A DNA stretch of 8,031 nucleotides from Synechococcales cyanobacterium PMM_0003 (GCA_949128015.1 CASBRC010000217.1:1-8031), one strand, 5' to 3'; positions 1 to 6,702 are shown, counted from the stretch's first letter. The notes: generated by a model from the sequence alone, not told the origin. Made by a program: numbers and translations.

Positions 1-26
1 AAAGGGGGAAGACCAGAAATCTTGTT

Positions 27-49
27 CCCTCCCCTTTGCAAGGGGAGGG
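27..49. repeat. Short G/C hairpin repeat at window edge
   Basis: Perfect inverted repeat: the 10-base arm CCCTCCCCTT, a TGC loop, then AAGGGGAGGG, followed by TTAGGGTGGGG. This arrangement resembles a short interspersed repeat common between genes in many cyanobacteria (recognised from memory, not searched). No gene is visible between position 1 and the next hairpin at 108. Confidence 0.6.
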
Positions 50-107
50 TTAGGGTGGGGTAAATTCTTTGTTAGAAATCTCCTAAGTAGGTGGACAGAT
101 TTAAATA

Positions 108-164
108 CCAAACCCAGAAAGCTGTGGCGCACGCGCAGCGTGCGCCACAGCTTTTTGGGTTTGG
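108..164. repeat. Extragenic palindrome 1 (GCTGTGGCGCAC hairpin)
   Basis: The arms 108-132 and 140-164 are 25 bp with one mismatch (G117). The 7-nt centre GCGCAGC folds further into GC-GCA-GC, leaving a GCA loop. The inner 31 bases (121-151) are an inverted copy of the core of the palindrome at 776-830 (28 of 31 identical after reverse complementing). It lies 27 bp beyond the stop of the minus-strand gene at 192-584, so it could stop or stabilise that transcript. There is no clear T-tract on the minus side, so it is called a repeat rather than an intrinsic terminator. Confidence 0.85.
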
Positions 165-191
165 GTTATTTATTATGTTCATTTACTCAAT

Positions 192-584
192 TTAATTACC
201 TTCAATACTGGTCAGTTTGAGTCGAAACAACTTGCTGTAGAAGATTTGGGGGAAATCAACATAGCCTTTATCACGAATATTGGCAACAACTTCAATTAAG
301 TAGCCAATAAATTCTGAATTTTCTAATGTCATTTCATAGCTCATGTCCGCATCACCGTCAAAGGTCAAACGACATAGCACTAAATCAGATGGTAAGTTTG
401 CTACGCGCCATACTGCCATAAAAGACACCGCAGGACTTCCTTCAATATGACGTTCGCCTGTAATTTCGCCTTGTTTATATAGGGAAATTGCATAGGGGAG
501 AGTTTGACGCTTGTTTGGCTCTCGATAATAGGGCATGTAGATGGAAACTTCTTGCGGAGGAGCAGCTTTAAGTTCGATCGCCAT
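192..584 (-). CDS. Conserved-looking hypothetical protein, 130 aa
   Basis: An intact 130-residue reading frame with ATG at 584 and TAA at 192-194. I do not recognise the family. The protein is soluble in character, with no signal peptide, membrane segment, cysteine pair or repeat. It begins MAIELKAAPP, has an aromatic N-terminal stretch (IYMPYYREPNK), an acidic middle (DGDADMSYEMTLEN) and a basic C-terminal tail (YSKLFRLKL). No Shine-Dalgarno sequence stands out before the ATG, which is common in cyanobacteria. It stands alone between palindromes: palindrome 1 lies just past its stop and palindromes 2 and 3 lie upstream. It has no HIP1 site, but it is short. Gene-like codon and residue composition supports a real gene. 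Function unknown. Confidence 0.75.
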   Translation of the reverse strand: MAIELKAAPPQEVSIYMPYYREPNKRQTLPYAISLYKQGEITGERHIEGSPAVSFMAVWRVANLPSDLVLCRLTFDGDADMSYEMTLENSEFIGYLIEVVANIRDKGYVDFPQIFYSKLFRLKLTSIEGN

Positions 585-677
585 AGATGGTCGCGCCTTT
601 ATTAATGTGGGTTACGTGAATTTTTACAAAAAAGATTAGCAGGTTTTTGCGGTTATTAAGTAGGTACTCTCTTCGCC

Positions 678-726
678 CCCAAGAATTAGCGTTGCGGCGC
701 TTCGCGCCGCAACGCTAATTCTTGGG
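678..726. repeat. Extragenic palindrome 2 (23-bp perfect arms)
   Basis: Arms 678-700 and 704-726 are perfectly complementary over 23 bp with a TTC loop (701-703). The tip therefore reads GC-TTC-GC, which is GC-GAA-GC on the minus strand. The right edge continues into GGGTTTT, and a GGGTTT boundary also follows palindrome 1 and element A on the same side. The spacer 585-858 shows nothing else beyond palindrome 3. Confidence 0.88.
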
Positions 727-775
727 TTTTACTGTCTAATCTTTCACTGGGAAGGGAGTAGGCAAAAGAACCCTT

Positions 776-830
776 AAAACCTAAAAAGCTGTAGCGCATG
801 CTGCGCGTGCGCTACAGCTTCTTGGTTTTT
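776..830. repeat. Extragenic palindrome 3, inverted relative of palindrome 1
   Basis: The perfect inner arms are 786-798 and 808-820 (13 bp). Pairing continues inward through T799-G807 to GC-TGC-GC and outward with mismatches through A/T-rich flanks to about 776 and 830. Reverse-complemented, its 31-base core (788-818) matches palindrome 1 at 28 positions. Read on the minus strand, it lies 29 nt past the stop of the lipoprotein gene at 859-2175, and the stem is followed by a run of five T. It may therefore serve as that gene's rho-independent terminator (inference). Confidence 0.8.
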
Positions 831-858
831 GGGTTCAATTATGGTTGCCTAATTAATT

Positions 859-2175
859 TTAAGGAGAAACGCGATCAATCACGGTAATTTTGCCGTCGGG
901 TTGGACTTCCCAAACGTCATAGCTACCTTTGACATCGCCAAATTCATCTAGATCAACGTTGCCGCTTGCACCTTGGTAGTCAATGTCTGTACCAGCTTTA
1001 ACTAGCTTGATCGCTTCACAAACATCGCTGACTTCCTGTCCAGGAGCGTTGGCAATTTCGCGGATTTTGCTCTTAATGCCATCGCCTGTAGCATCTTTGG
1101 CGGCTTCGGCTGCGATCGCAATTAGAGCCGCCGCATCATAGGAATGGGGGACAAAAGCACCCAGATCCTGACCTGTTTTTTCTTTATAGCTCTTGGTGAA
1201 TTCGGCAAGAGATTTGCCGTCGGCTCCAGGAACCGTCCCGATCGCACCCGCTAAAATCAATTTACCTTCAGGAGTATTACCAATTAGCTTCGGAAAGTCT
1301 TCGGTTTTAACACCGTCGGTTAGCAAAATTTTCACATCTTTAGTCAAGCCTTGCTCAAAAGCTGCCTTGATTACCGCGCCACCAGAATCAGGATAGAGAA
1401 TTGCGGCAACTGCATCAGGCTTGCTGCCAAATGCGCCCTTGGCTTCAGCTTCAAAGGTAGTAGCTTTAGGATCGTAGCGAGTTGGGTTGATTTTGTTGAC
1501 AATTGTGCCGCCGAGTTTTTCAAAGGCTTCGACAAAGGATTTTTCAAAACCGACACCATAATCATTATTAATTACTAGGGTCGCCACTTTTCTGGCACCT
1601 TTTTTATAGGCAAGGTTGGCAAGGGCTAAGGCTTGATAGGTGTCAGGTGGCGCGGTGCGATACCAGTAGCCATTAAACTCACCTTTTTTAGCGCGTTCGG
1701 TAAAGATGGGGCTAGTGCTACCTGGGGAAATCATCGTGACTTTGTTAGGAACTGCGATCGCAAGCGCTGCGGTCGAGACACTGCTAGCAAATGAGCCAAT
1801 TACTGCACCAACATTATCGACTTTTACCAATTTGGTCATCGCTTCCGCCCCCGCAGGTGGATCGGTGCGATCATCTTCCTTAAAGTAAGCGATTGGTTTT
1901 CCCATTACCCCACCGCATTTATTTACAGTTTCGACCAGAAAATCAATGGACTTGATCATTGGTGCTCCAATCGAAGACAAGTCACCTGTTATCGGTAACA
2001 ATGCACCTAGCCGTAAATTGTCTTTAACACCGCCACTAGAGCTTGATGTGGGTGTTGTCGTAGTTGTAGTGTTAGTGTCTGTTACTGAAGTGCTAGGCTG
2101 ACACGCCACTATCCAAATTGTTGTCACTGTTGCTAGTAGGGCTAGGCAAAGTGTAGAGAAAAACCTTTTAGTCAT
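859..2175 (-). CDS. ABC transporter substrate-binding lipoprotein, branched-chain/neutral amino acid type
   Basis: A 438-residue periplasmic-binding protein of the LivK/NatB kind (Peripla_BP_6 fold). Such proteins capture amino acids or related ligands in the periplasm and deliver them to a membrane ABC permease. Residues 1-24 form a lipoprotein signal peptide with lipobox IVAC, so Cys25 should be lipidated. A Thr/Ser-rich linker (about 28-48) leads to the binding domain, which starts LRLGALLPITGDLSSIG and includes the family-like stretches EDDRTDP, FRTAPPDTYQ-like YRTAPPDTYQ, INNDYG and HSYDAA. Similarity to NatB-type proteins is from memory; the ligand cannot be read from sequence. No permease or ATPase gene is in the window, so it is an orphan here. 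ATG at 2175 is chosen because it gives the complete signal peptide. It carries two HIP1 sites. A TATGAT-like -10 sits at 2198-2193 on the minus strand, too close to the ATG to be convincing. Confidence 0.93.
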   Translation of the reverse strand: MTKRFFSTLCLALLATVTTIWIVACQPSTSVTDTNTTTTTTPTSSSSGGVKDNLRLGALLPITGDLSSIGAPMIKSIDFLVETVNKCGGVMGKPIAYFKEDDRTDPPAGAEAMTKLVKVDNVGAVIGSFASSVSTAALAIAVPNKVTMISPGSTSPIFTERAKKGEFNGYWYRTAPPDTYQALALANLAYKKGARKVATLVINNDYGVGFEKSFVEAFEKLGGTIVNKINPTRYDPKATTFEAEAKGAFGSKPDAVAAILYPDSGGAVIKAAFEQGLTKDVKILLTDGVKTEDFPKLIGNTPEGKLILAGAIGTVPGADGKSLAEFTKSYKEKTGQDLGAFVPHSYDAAALIAIAAEAAKDATGDGIKSKIREIANAPGQEVSDVCEAIKLVKAGTDIDYQGASGNVDLDEFGDVKGSYDVWEVQPDGKITVIDRVSP

Positions 2176-2210
2176 GGTTGCAATGAACTACGATCATATT
2201 TACAAAGTTG

Positions 2211-2246
2211 CTGTAATTGTATCTGCAACTGTATCTGTAACTGTAA
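2211..2246. repeat. Three 12-bp imperfect tandem repeats in divergent promoter region
   Basis: The units are CTGTAATTGTAT, CTGCAACTGTAT and CTGTAACTGTAA, placed head to tail. They lie in the spacer between the divergent lipoprotein gene and rnc. Each unit also contains near-repeated 6-mers (CTGTAA/CTGTAT). They could be binding sites for a regulator of either gene, or slippage products. No convincing -35/-10 pair could be placed. Confidence 0.7.
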
Positions 2247-2257
2247 TTTTAAGACAG

Positions 2258-2279
2258 ACAAGGGGCTTAATCCCCTTGT
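2258..2279 (+). promoter_or_regulatory. Leader hairpin upstream of rnc
   Basis: The arms ACAAGGGG (2258-2265) and CCCCTTGT (2272-2279) pair perfectly over 8 bp around a 6-nt loop. The hairpin ends 21 nt before the rnc start codon, so it would lie in the 5' untranslated leader if transcription begins upstream of it. The string ACAAGGGGCTTAA recurs in the palindrome directly after rnc. A regulatory role is inference. Confidence 0.55.
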
Positions 2280-2300
2280 TATCAATTCCCTACAAATCTC

Positions 2301-3035
2301 ATGCCATCCACCATTGATCCACGCCGTCTTAAAGAACTAGTCCGTCTATTAGATCAGATGGGACTAGAACAGGTAAAGCTAGAACGGATAAATCCATCTG
2401 AATTTGATTGGCTATTGATCGATCAGGCCTTAGTACATCCCAGCTTCTCAGGGACTTATAACAATGATCAGCTAGAGTTTGTGGGCGATAGTGTCCTACG
2501 TTTGTCAGTGAGCTTATTTTTGAAAGAGCACTATGGCGATCGCAAAGTTGGGGACTTAGCCGCTCTGCGATCGCATTTAGTTAGTGACAAAACCCTCGCT
2601 GAAATTGCCAGTTTTTACGATCTCCAAAAATATGTCGTAGTTTCTAATGCGGCTCGAAATGATTTGCAAGCTTTGCGATCTCTACTTGCAGATGCACTCG
2701 AAGCATTAATGGCGGCGATATATATTAATACTCAAGATTTAGCCTTTATTCGTAAATGGCTTGATCCGCATATGCAGCGTTTTGCAGAATCTCTGTTGGC
2801 GATTCCTGCACTGGGCAATTACAAAGTTGCTCTGCAAGAGTTAACCCAAGGACGTTGGAAGCGTCTTCCTGAATATCGCAATGTAAGTACGGCTCAAGAC
2901 AATCCCAGCAATCTTTTTTCGGTAGAAGTATGGTTTGACGATCGCCTCTGGGGGCAAGGTCAAGGCAAAAGCATCAAGGCAGCTCAACAAGAAGCGGCTG
3001 CGATCGCACTTCAAGAAATGCAAAGTGAAATTTAG
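2301..3035 (+). CDS. rnc: Ribonuclease III
   Basis: A 244-residue double-strand-specific endoribonuclease, normal length for bacterial RNase III. Such enzymes process rRNA precursors and structured mRNAs or antisense duplexes in the cytoplasm. The nuclease domain (about 8-155) has the signature LEFVGDSVLRL with metal ligands Glu59 and Asp63, and the second pair Asp131 and Glu134 in LADALEALMAAIY. All four acidic residues matching E. coli E41, D45, D114 and E117 are present, so it should be active. A dsRNA-binding domain fills about 168-243: NYKVALQELTQ, then PEYR, and GQGKSIKAAQQEAAAIAL in place of the usual GxGxSKKxAEQxAA. ATG 2301 is chosen because the N-terminal helix starts here; no Shine-Dalgarno is visible. 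Three HIP1 sites are present. Related palindromes flank the gene on both sides. Cyanobacteria often have more than one RNase III, so this may be one paralogue. Confidence 0.95.
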   Translation: MPSTIDPRRLKELVRLLDQMGLEQVKLERINPSEFDWLLIDQALVHPSFSGTYNNDQLEFVGDSVLRLSVSLFLKEHYGDRKVGDLAALRSHLVSDKTLAEIASFYDLQKYVVVSNAARNDLQALRSLLADALEALMAAIYINTQDLAFIRKWLDPHMQRFAESLLAIPALGNYKVALQELTQGRWKRLPEYRNVSTAQDNPSNLFSVEVWFDDRLWGQGQGKSIKAAQQEAAAIALQEMQSEI

Positions 3036-3075
3036 CCATCAATAACAAGGGGCTTAAGCCCCTTGTTATTGATGG
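3036..3075. repeat. Perfect 40-bp palindrome directly after rnc
   Basis: The 20-base arms (3036-3055 and 3056-3075) are completely self-complementary, with GGCTTAAGCC at the centre. It begins at the base after the rnc TAG stop. As RNA it would form a stem of about 18 bp with a tight TTAA loop. No T-run follows on either strand, so it is not a classical intrinsic terminator. It may protect the mRNA 3' end or be an RNase III target (inference). Confidence 0.9.
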
Positions 3076-3118
3076 TCTACTAGAAATACCCAGATTTCAC
3101 ATTTCTATCTTCAGATAT

Positions 3119-3167
3119 TTGGCAAACTCACACAATGTTTATTAATATTGGCAAATGTCTGTATAAA
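3119..3167 (+). promoter_or_regulatory. Possible promoter/operator region of the glycosyltransferase cluster
   Basis: The 224-bp AT-rich stretch between the post-rnc palindrome and 3300 has no gene. It contains a direct repeat TTGGCAAA at 3119-3126 and 3148-3155, and a TATAAA hexamer at 3162-3167. The first TTGGCA could be a -35 paired with TAATAT at 3143-3148 (18-bp gap). Both hexamers are imperfect and several readings are possible, so this is only a candidate. Confidence 0.22.
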
Positions 3168-3284
3168 GACTTAGAGTCAAATCGTAAATTTTTCTACAAA
3201 TACAGGACAAGCATCGTAATATTTCTTAGTGTGCTAATTTCACTTGTCTGATCAATTTTTAAGATTAGTGCTTCGTGTGGTAAG

Positions 3285-3290
3285 AAGGAG
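3285..3290 (+). promoter_or_regulatory. Shine-Dalgarno AAGGAG pointing to a start upstream of GTG 3342
   Basis: AAGGAG is a strong match to the anti-Shine-Dalgarno complement and lies 9 nt before ATT 3300, in the frame of the glycosyltransferase. It is 51 nt from GTG 3342, too far to serve it. It therefore supports initiation at ATT 3300 (or CTG 3303, 12 nt away). Confidence 0.45.
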
Positions 3291-3341
3291 TCAAGAGTCA
3301 TTCTGATACTAATAATATCGATCCTAGCCGCCCTCAACGCT

Positions 3342-4961
3342 GTGGCAGCAATGTGGCTATTACTTTATGGGCTAAATGCTTATTGGCTCACTGCTGTCCA
3401 TAAGCCCAAGCCATCTCTACGGAAACAGCTTGTTTTTCCGCAGCTCAATCCTGCGCGAGAATACCAGACTGCCCAAGTCGCCGCATTGCCGTCGCCAAGT
3501 TTAGGTGCGATCGCAGTCAATAATTTTGATAATTTTGATCAATTTCGCCTCGACAAAAACTTTGGTAGTTATGTTTTGGCAGTTGATCCACCTGAGCATC
3601 TTGCGATCGCTTTAGAAGATCTTCCGATTGTCACGGTTCAGTTACCAATTTTTAATGAGCGCTATGTTTCACGCCGATTGGTAGATGCAGTTTGTAAGCT
3701 GGACTATCCTCGCGATCGCATGCAAATTCAAGTACTCGATGACTCTATTGATGATACTCAAGCCATTCTTAGCGAAACTGTCCAAGAATACAAAGATCAG
3801 GGCTTTTGGATCGAATACATACATCGTGTCAATCGGGCTGGTTTTAAAGCAGGGGCTTTGCAAGATGCGATGCCAATGGTGCAGGGTAATTACATCGCCA
3901 TTTTTGATGCGGATTTTATTCCGTCATCAAACTGGCTCAAGGATACGATCCGCCATTATGTAGAAAATCCCGATGCTAAAGTTGCGGTTGTGCAGACCCG
4001 TTGGGGACATATCAACTCTGAATATTCTTTACTTACCAAGTTGCAATCGACAGGAATTGACGGGCATTTTGCGATCGAGCAGCAAGCCAGATGCAACAAT
4101 GGCTATTTTCTCAACTTCAACGGTACTGCGGGTATTTGGAATCGTCAGGCGATTATTGATGCTGGCGGTTGGCACGCTGACACCTTAGCTGAAGACATGG
4201 ATTTGAGCTATCGCGCTCAACTCAAAGGTTGGCAAGTAGTTTATGACAATAATATCGTCGCGCCAGCAGAGTTGCCAGTTGCCATGCTTGCCTTTAAATT
4301 ACAGCAGTTTCGCTGGGCAAAGGGCAGCATTCAATGTGCGAAAAAGTTGATTTTCCAAATCTGGAAAGCGGATCTTAGTCTGGCTGTCAAATTTCAAGCC
4401 ACAATGCATTTGTCAGGATATTCGGCGCATCCTTTGATGTTGCTATTGATATTGCTCTCGGTTCCTCTGATGCTGATTACTCCTGATAGTGCGATCGCCA
4501 CGCGGATCTTCTTTGAAGGCATTTGGTCAGTCTTTATGCTGCCTGCAACATTTGGCCCCCCATTTTTGTACTTCCACGCCCAGAAGGAGTTGTATCCACA
4601 ATTATGGCATCGCCGACTCGGACGGATATTTCTGTTAGCGGTTCTTGGGACTGGGATATCTTGGAGCAATAGTCGTGCTGTATTTGCTGGTTTATCGAAT
4701 ACAGGTGCAAATTTTCGCCGCACGCCCAAGTTCGATATTCAGAACAAGAGCGATCGCTGGGATAATAAAGCCTATAAGATACCGCTAGATGCAACCGCAG
4801 GTATCGAGATCGGCTTGTGTGTATACAGTGCGATCGCAGCAATGTTGGCATATAGCAAAGGGCTGTATATAACCTTGCCATTTATGGTGCTATATGCGTT
4901 GAGCTATGGCTATGTTGGCGGTCTTACTTTTTGGCAATATTGGAGACAATCACGCAATTAA
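3342..4961 (+). CDS. Membrane GT2 glycosyltransferase, cellulose/mannan-synthase-like
   Basis: A 539-residue processive-type family 2 glycosyltransferase of the CESA/CslA-like group. These use nucleotide sugars at the inner membrane, usually to make beta-linked glycan. The catalytic domain spans about 94-335. It has PIVTVQLPIFNE, the UDP-binding DD at 133-134, DAD at 189-191, the catalytic-base motif AED (Glu284-Asp285) and QQFRW (321-325, the QxxRW motif). Hydrophobic segments follow at about 365-380, 395-412, 428-442, 488-503 and 508-530. The SNSRAVFAGL...FRRTPKF stretch (442-463) is also typical of this group. GTG 3342 is the first canonical start codon in frame. However, the open frame continues upstream to 3252, and 3300-3341 encodes ILILIISILAALNA, which completes the first membrane helix. 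The true start is probably ATT 3300 behind AAGGAG, giving 553 residues. The sugar product is unknown. No BcsB- or BcsC-like partner is nearby. Six HIP1 sites. Confidence 0.93.
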   Translation: MAAMWLLLYGLNAYWLTAVHKPKPSLRKQLVFPQLNPAREYQTAQVAALPSPSLGAIAVNNFDNFDQFRLDKNFGSYVLAVDPPEHLAIALEDLPIVTVQLPIFNERYVSRRLVDAVCKLDYPRDRMQIQVLDDSIDDTQAILSETVQEYKDQGFWIEYIHRVNRAGFKAGALQDAMPMVQGNYIAIFDADFIPSSNWLKDTIRHYVENPDAKVAVVQTRWGHINSEYSLLTKLQSTGIDGHFAIEQQARCNNGYFLNFNGTAGIWNRQAIIDAGGWHADTLAEDMDLSYRAQLKGWQVVYDNNIVAPAELPVAMLAFKLQQFRWAKGSIQCAKKLIFQIWKADLSLAVKFQATMHLSGYSAHPLMLLLILLSVPLMLITPDSAIATRIFFEGIWSVFMLPATFGPPFLYFHAQKELYPQLWHRRLGRIFLLAVLGTGISWSNSRAVFAGLSNTGANFRRTPKFDIQNKSDRWDNKAYKIPLDATAGIEIGLCVYSAIAAMLAYSKGLYITLPFMVLYALSYGYVGGLTFWQYWRQSRN

Positions 4962-4962
4962 A

Positions 4963-4995
4963 AAAATTAGAGGCCGCGATGCGCCCTCTAATTTT
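4963..4995 (+). terminator. Hairpin between the two glycosyltransferase genes
   Basis: The arms AAAATTAGAGG (4963-4973) and CCTCTAATTTT (4985-4995) pair over 11 bp. The inner GCG/CGC (4976-4978/4982-4984) continues the stem after a two-base CC bulge, leaving an ATG loop. It begins just after the upstream stop codon and ends 12 nt before the next ATG, with TTTTATAATT downstream. It looks like an intrinsic terminator or attenuator that would reduce read-through into the second gene. It could also place the second start in a structured leader. Confidence 0.55.
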
Positions 4996-5007
4996 ATAAT
5001 TGTTAAC

Positions 5008-5925
5008 ATGTGGTCAATTATCATCCCGACTTATAATCGCCTGCCAATCTTGCAAAAATGTTTGCAAGCTATGGAAACACAAGATTTCACACAGCCATAC
5101 GAGATTGTAGTGGTTGATGATGGATCGACAGATGGCACTGTAGAATTTCTAAAAGACAAGGCTAACGAGTTTCCCCACGTTAAGCTATTTCTGCAAAATC
5201 ATGAAGGGGCGGCGATCGCTAGAAATACTGGGCTAGATTTGGCGCAGGGCGACACAATCGTATTTATCGACAGCGATCTCGTAGTTACGCCAGTATTTTT
5301 GTCATCCCATGCTAAGGCTTTAGAAGGTAGCGATCGCGCTTTTACCTATGGTCGGGTGATCAACACCTCTAATTTTGACAACCCCACTTCTGAGCAAATT
5401 AAAGTCACCGATATTTCTACCGCTTTTTTTGCGACGGGTAATGTTGCGATCGCAAAACATTGGCTGATCGAAGCAGGAAAATTTGACACGAGTTTCCGTC
5501 AATATGGCTGGGAAGATTTAGAGCTAGGTGTGCGCCTCAAAAATTTGGGATTAAAATTAATTAAATGTCCTGAAGCTGTTGGCTATCATTGGCATCCAGC
5601 CTTTACAATCGAGCAATTACCAAAACTTGTCGATATCGAAGCTCAACGTGGACGCATGGGTGTAGTGTTTTATCAAAAACATCCCACATGGGAAGTGCGG
5701 ATGATGATCCAAATGACATGGCTGCATGTATTGCTCTGGGGTGCTTTGTCATTAGGTGGTTTGTTAAATGAGCGATCGCTAAAACCATTTTTAAAATGGC
5801 TAATCGATCAAGGCAAGCCCCAACTAGCCTTAGAAATCGCTAGAATTTTCTTGAACTGGTACAACGTCAAGGGCGTATACGCCGCCTATCGAGATGCTGC
5901 TAACTCAACCCAAACAAAATCCTGA
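5008..5925 (+). CDS. Soluble GT2 family glycosyltransferase
   Basis: A 305-residue GT-A fold family 2 glycosyltransferase. The frame is open further upstream, but ATG 5008 is chosen because the product then begins MWSIIIPTYNR, the normal first strand of the fold; the earlier frame lies inside the preceding gene. Motifs: IVVVDDGSTDGT (33-44, Asp37/Asp38 for nucleotide binding), GAAIARNTGL (67-76), IDSD (87-90, the DxD-type metal motif) and YGWEDLELGVRL (166-177), resembling the WED acceptor/base motif of chondroitin-polymerase-like GT2 enzymes (Glyco_transf_7C region). The C-terminal third (about 230-305) is helical, with one hydrophobic stretch (WLHVLLWGALSLGG, 238-251) that may peripherally attach to the membrane. 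It follows the membrane GT2 and probably acts in the same envelope-glycan pathway, though the intervening hairpin may uncouple expression. Four HIP1 sites. Donor and acceptor cannot be inferred. Confidence 0.92.
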   Translation: MWSIIIPTYNRLPILQKCLQAMETQDFTQPYEIVVVDDGSTDGTVEFLKDKANEFPHVKLFLQNHEGAAIARNTGLDLAQGDTIVFIDSDLVVTPVFLSSHAKALEGSDRAFTYGRVINTSNFDNPTSEQIKVTDISTAFFATGNVAIAKHWLIEAGKFDTSFRQYGWEDLELGVRLKNLGLKLIKCPEAVGYHWHPAFTIEQLPKLVDIEAQRGRMGVVFYQKHPTWEVRMMIQMTWLHVLLWGALSLGGLLNERSLKPFLKWLIDQGKPQLALEIARIFLNWYNVKGVYAAYRDAANSTQTKS

Positions 5926-6487
5926 AGTCAGAATTGAGCAACCCCTGATTACGTGGGAACAGTTCAAATTGATTCAGCGCGGATTTGCTGATTCACGGGG
6001 TATTCGACTAGCTTATTACGACGGAGTTTTAGAGATTGTGTCCACTTCAGTCGATCATGAGCTAATCAAAACGATTATTGGCGCATTGCTAGAACTATAT
6101 TTTTTGGAGATGGAAATTGAGTTTTTCCCAATGGGGCAAGCAACTCAAGAAAAAGCAGAACAGGTGTCTTTACAGCCCGATGAATCTTATAGCTTTGAAG
6201 TCTCCAAAAAGATACCTGATCTTGCTATAGAAGTTATTTTGACCAGTGGCAATATTGAGAAATTAAAAAAATATTATTTGCTTGGTGTCCCTGAAGTTTG
6301 GTTATGGGAGGATGGGGTTCTTGATATTTATCACTTAGATAATCGCGATAATCGCCAGTATCAAAAATCATCGACTAGCAAATTTTTGCCTAATCTCGAC
6401 ATGGCAATATTTCAACGTTGCATTTTATGTGCCTCACCCCTCGAAGCCCTAAAGACCTTTAGGCAAACGTTTCGCCAAAGCCTATGA
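5894..6487 (+). CDS. Uma2 family endonuclease-fold protein (DUF820)
   Basis: A 197-residue member of the Uma2/DUF820 family, a PD-(D/E)XK nuclease fold strongly expanded in cyanobacteria and of largely unknown biological role. Features seen: ITWEQFKLI (19-27), YYDGVLEIVS (41-50) then DHELI (54-58), PDESYSF (95-101), PDLAIEV (108-114) and EKLKKYYLLGVPEVWLW (122-138). Asp96, Asp109, Glu113 and Lys125/126 are the likely active-site acids and lysine, so the fold looks intact. ATG 5894 starts inside the previous gene, giving a 32-nt overlap, and the TGA overlaps the ATG of the next gene. Translation is therefore probably coupled to both neighbours. There is no HIP1 site in this 594-bp gene, in contrast to the glycosyltransferases; this could hint at separate acquisition but is weak. 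The link to glycan synthesis is unclear. Confidence 0.9.
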   Translation: MLLTQPKQNPEVRIEQPLITWEQFKLIQRGFADSRGIRLAYYDGVLEIVSTSVDHELIKTIIGALLELYFLEMEIEFFPMGQATQEKAEQVSLQPDESYSFEVSKKIPDLAIEVILTSGNIEKLKKYYLLGVPEVWLWEDGVLDIYHLDNRDNRQYQKSSTSKFLPNLDMAIFQRCILCASPLEALKTFRQTFRQSL

Positions 6488-6693
6488 AAGTTTCCTTAGA
6501 ATTTCTTTATCATTTCCATTGCGATCGCTGTCGCAAATGGTGGAGTCGTGCCGACATCGAGCCACAAATTGGCGAGCAAGTTTACTGTCCATACTGCGGT
6601 CACATCAACACTGTTGAAGCCGTCCAAACTTTTCGCAATGCGGCAAGGGGGGGCAGTTGCCTAAGTCAACGCCCCGACAATCAAGAAAAATGA
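6484..6693 (+). CDS. Small zinc-ribbon protein, 69 aa
   Basis: A 69-residue protein with two CxxC knuckles, CDRC (Cys13, Cys16) and CPYC (Cys35, Cys38), the second followed by GH. This is a textbook zinc-ribbon arrangement. FHCDRCRKWWSRADI and QVYCPYCGHIN form the knuckle regions, and the last 20 residues look disordered. The start ATG 6484 shares the sequence ATGA with the Uma2 stop, so it is likely translated by termination-reinitiation. The family is not recognised; small ribbons of this kind may bind nucleic acid or protein partners. A run of seven G (6647-6653) near the 3' end is a possible slippage site: a one-base change there would alter only the tail. One HIP1 site (6521). Palindrome A starts within 40 bp of the stop and may end the transcript. 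Confidence 0.82.
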   Translation: MKVSLEFLYHFHCDRCRKWWSRADIEPQIGEQVYCPYCGHINTVEAVQTFRNAARGGSCLSQRPDNQEK

Positions 6694-6702
6694 CATAGAT
6701 TA

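Noticed and set aside
1193..1888. Open frames on the plus strand and other frames inside the lipoprotein gene
   Set aside because: They are antisense or out-of-frame shadows of a well-supported binding-protein gene.
3036..3075. Classical rho-independent terminator after rnc
   Set aside because: The stem is perfect but no T-tract follows on either strand, so it was annotated as a palindrome with possible processing or stabilising role.
4394..4881. Minus-strand open frames of 111 and 115 codons inside the membrane glycosyltransferase gene
   Set aside because: They overlap each other and the C-terminal membrane region of a convincing plus-strand gene, and have no domain or start signal.
4906..5007. 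N-terminal extension of the second glycosyltransferase to an ATG at 4906
   Set aside because: It would overlap the previous gene, read through the terminator-like hairpin, and add residues unlike the family; the GT2 fold begins properly at ATG 5008.
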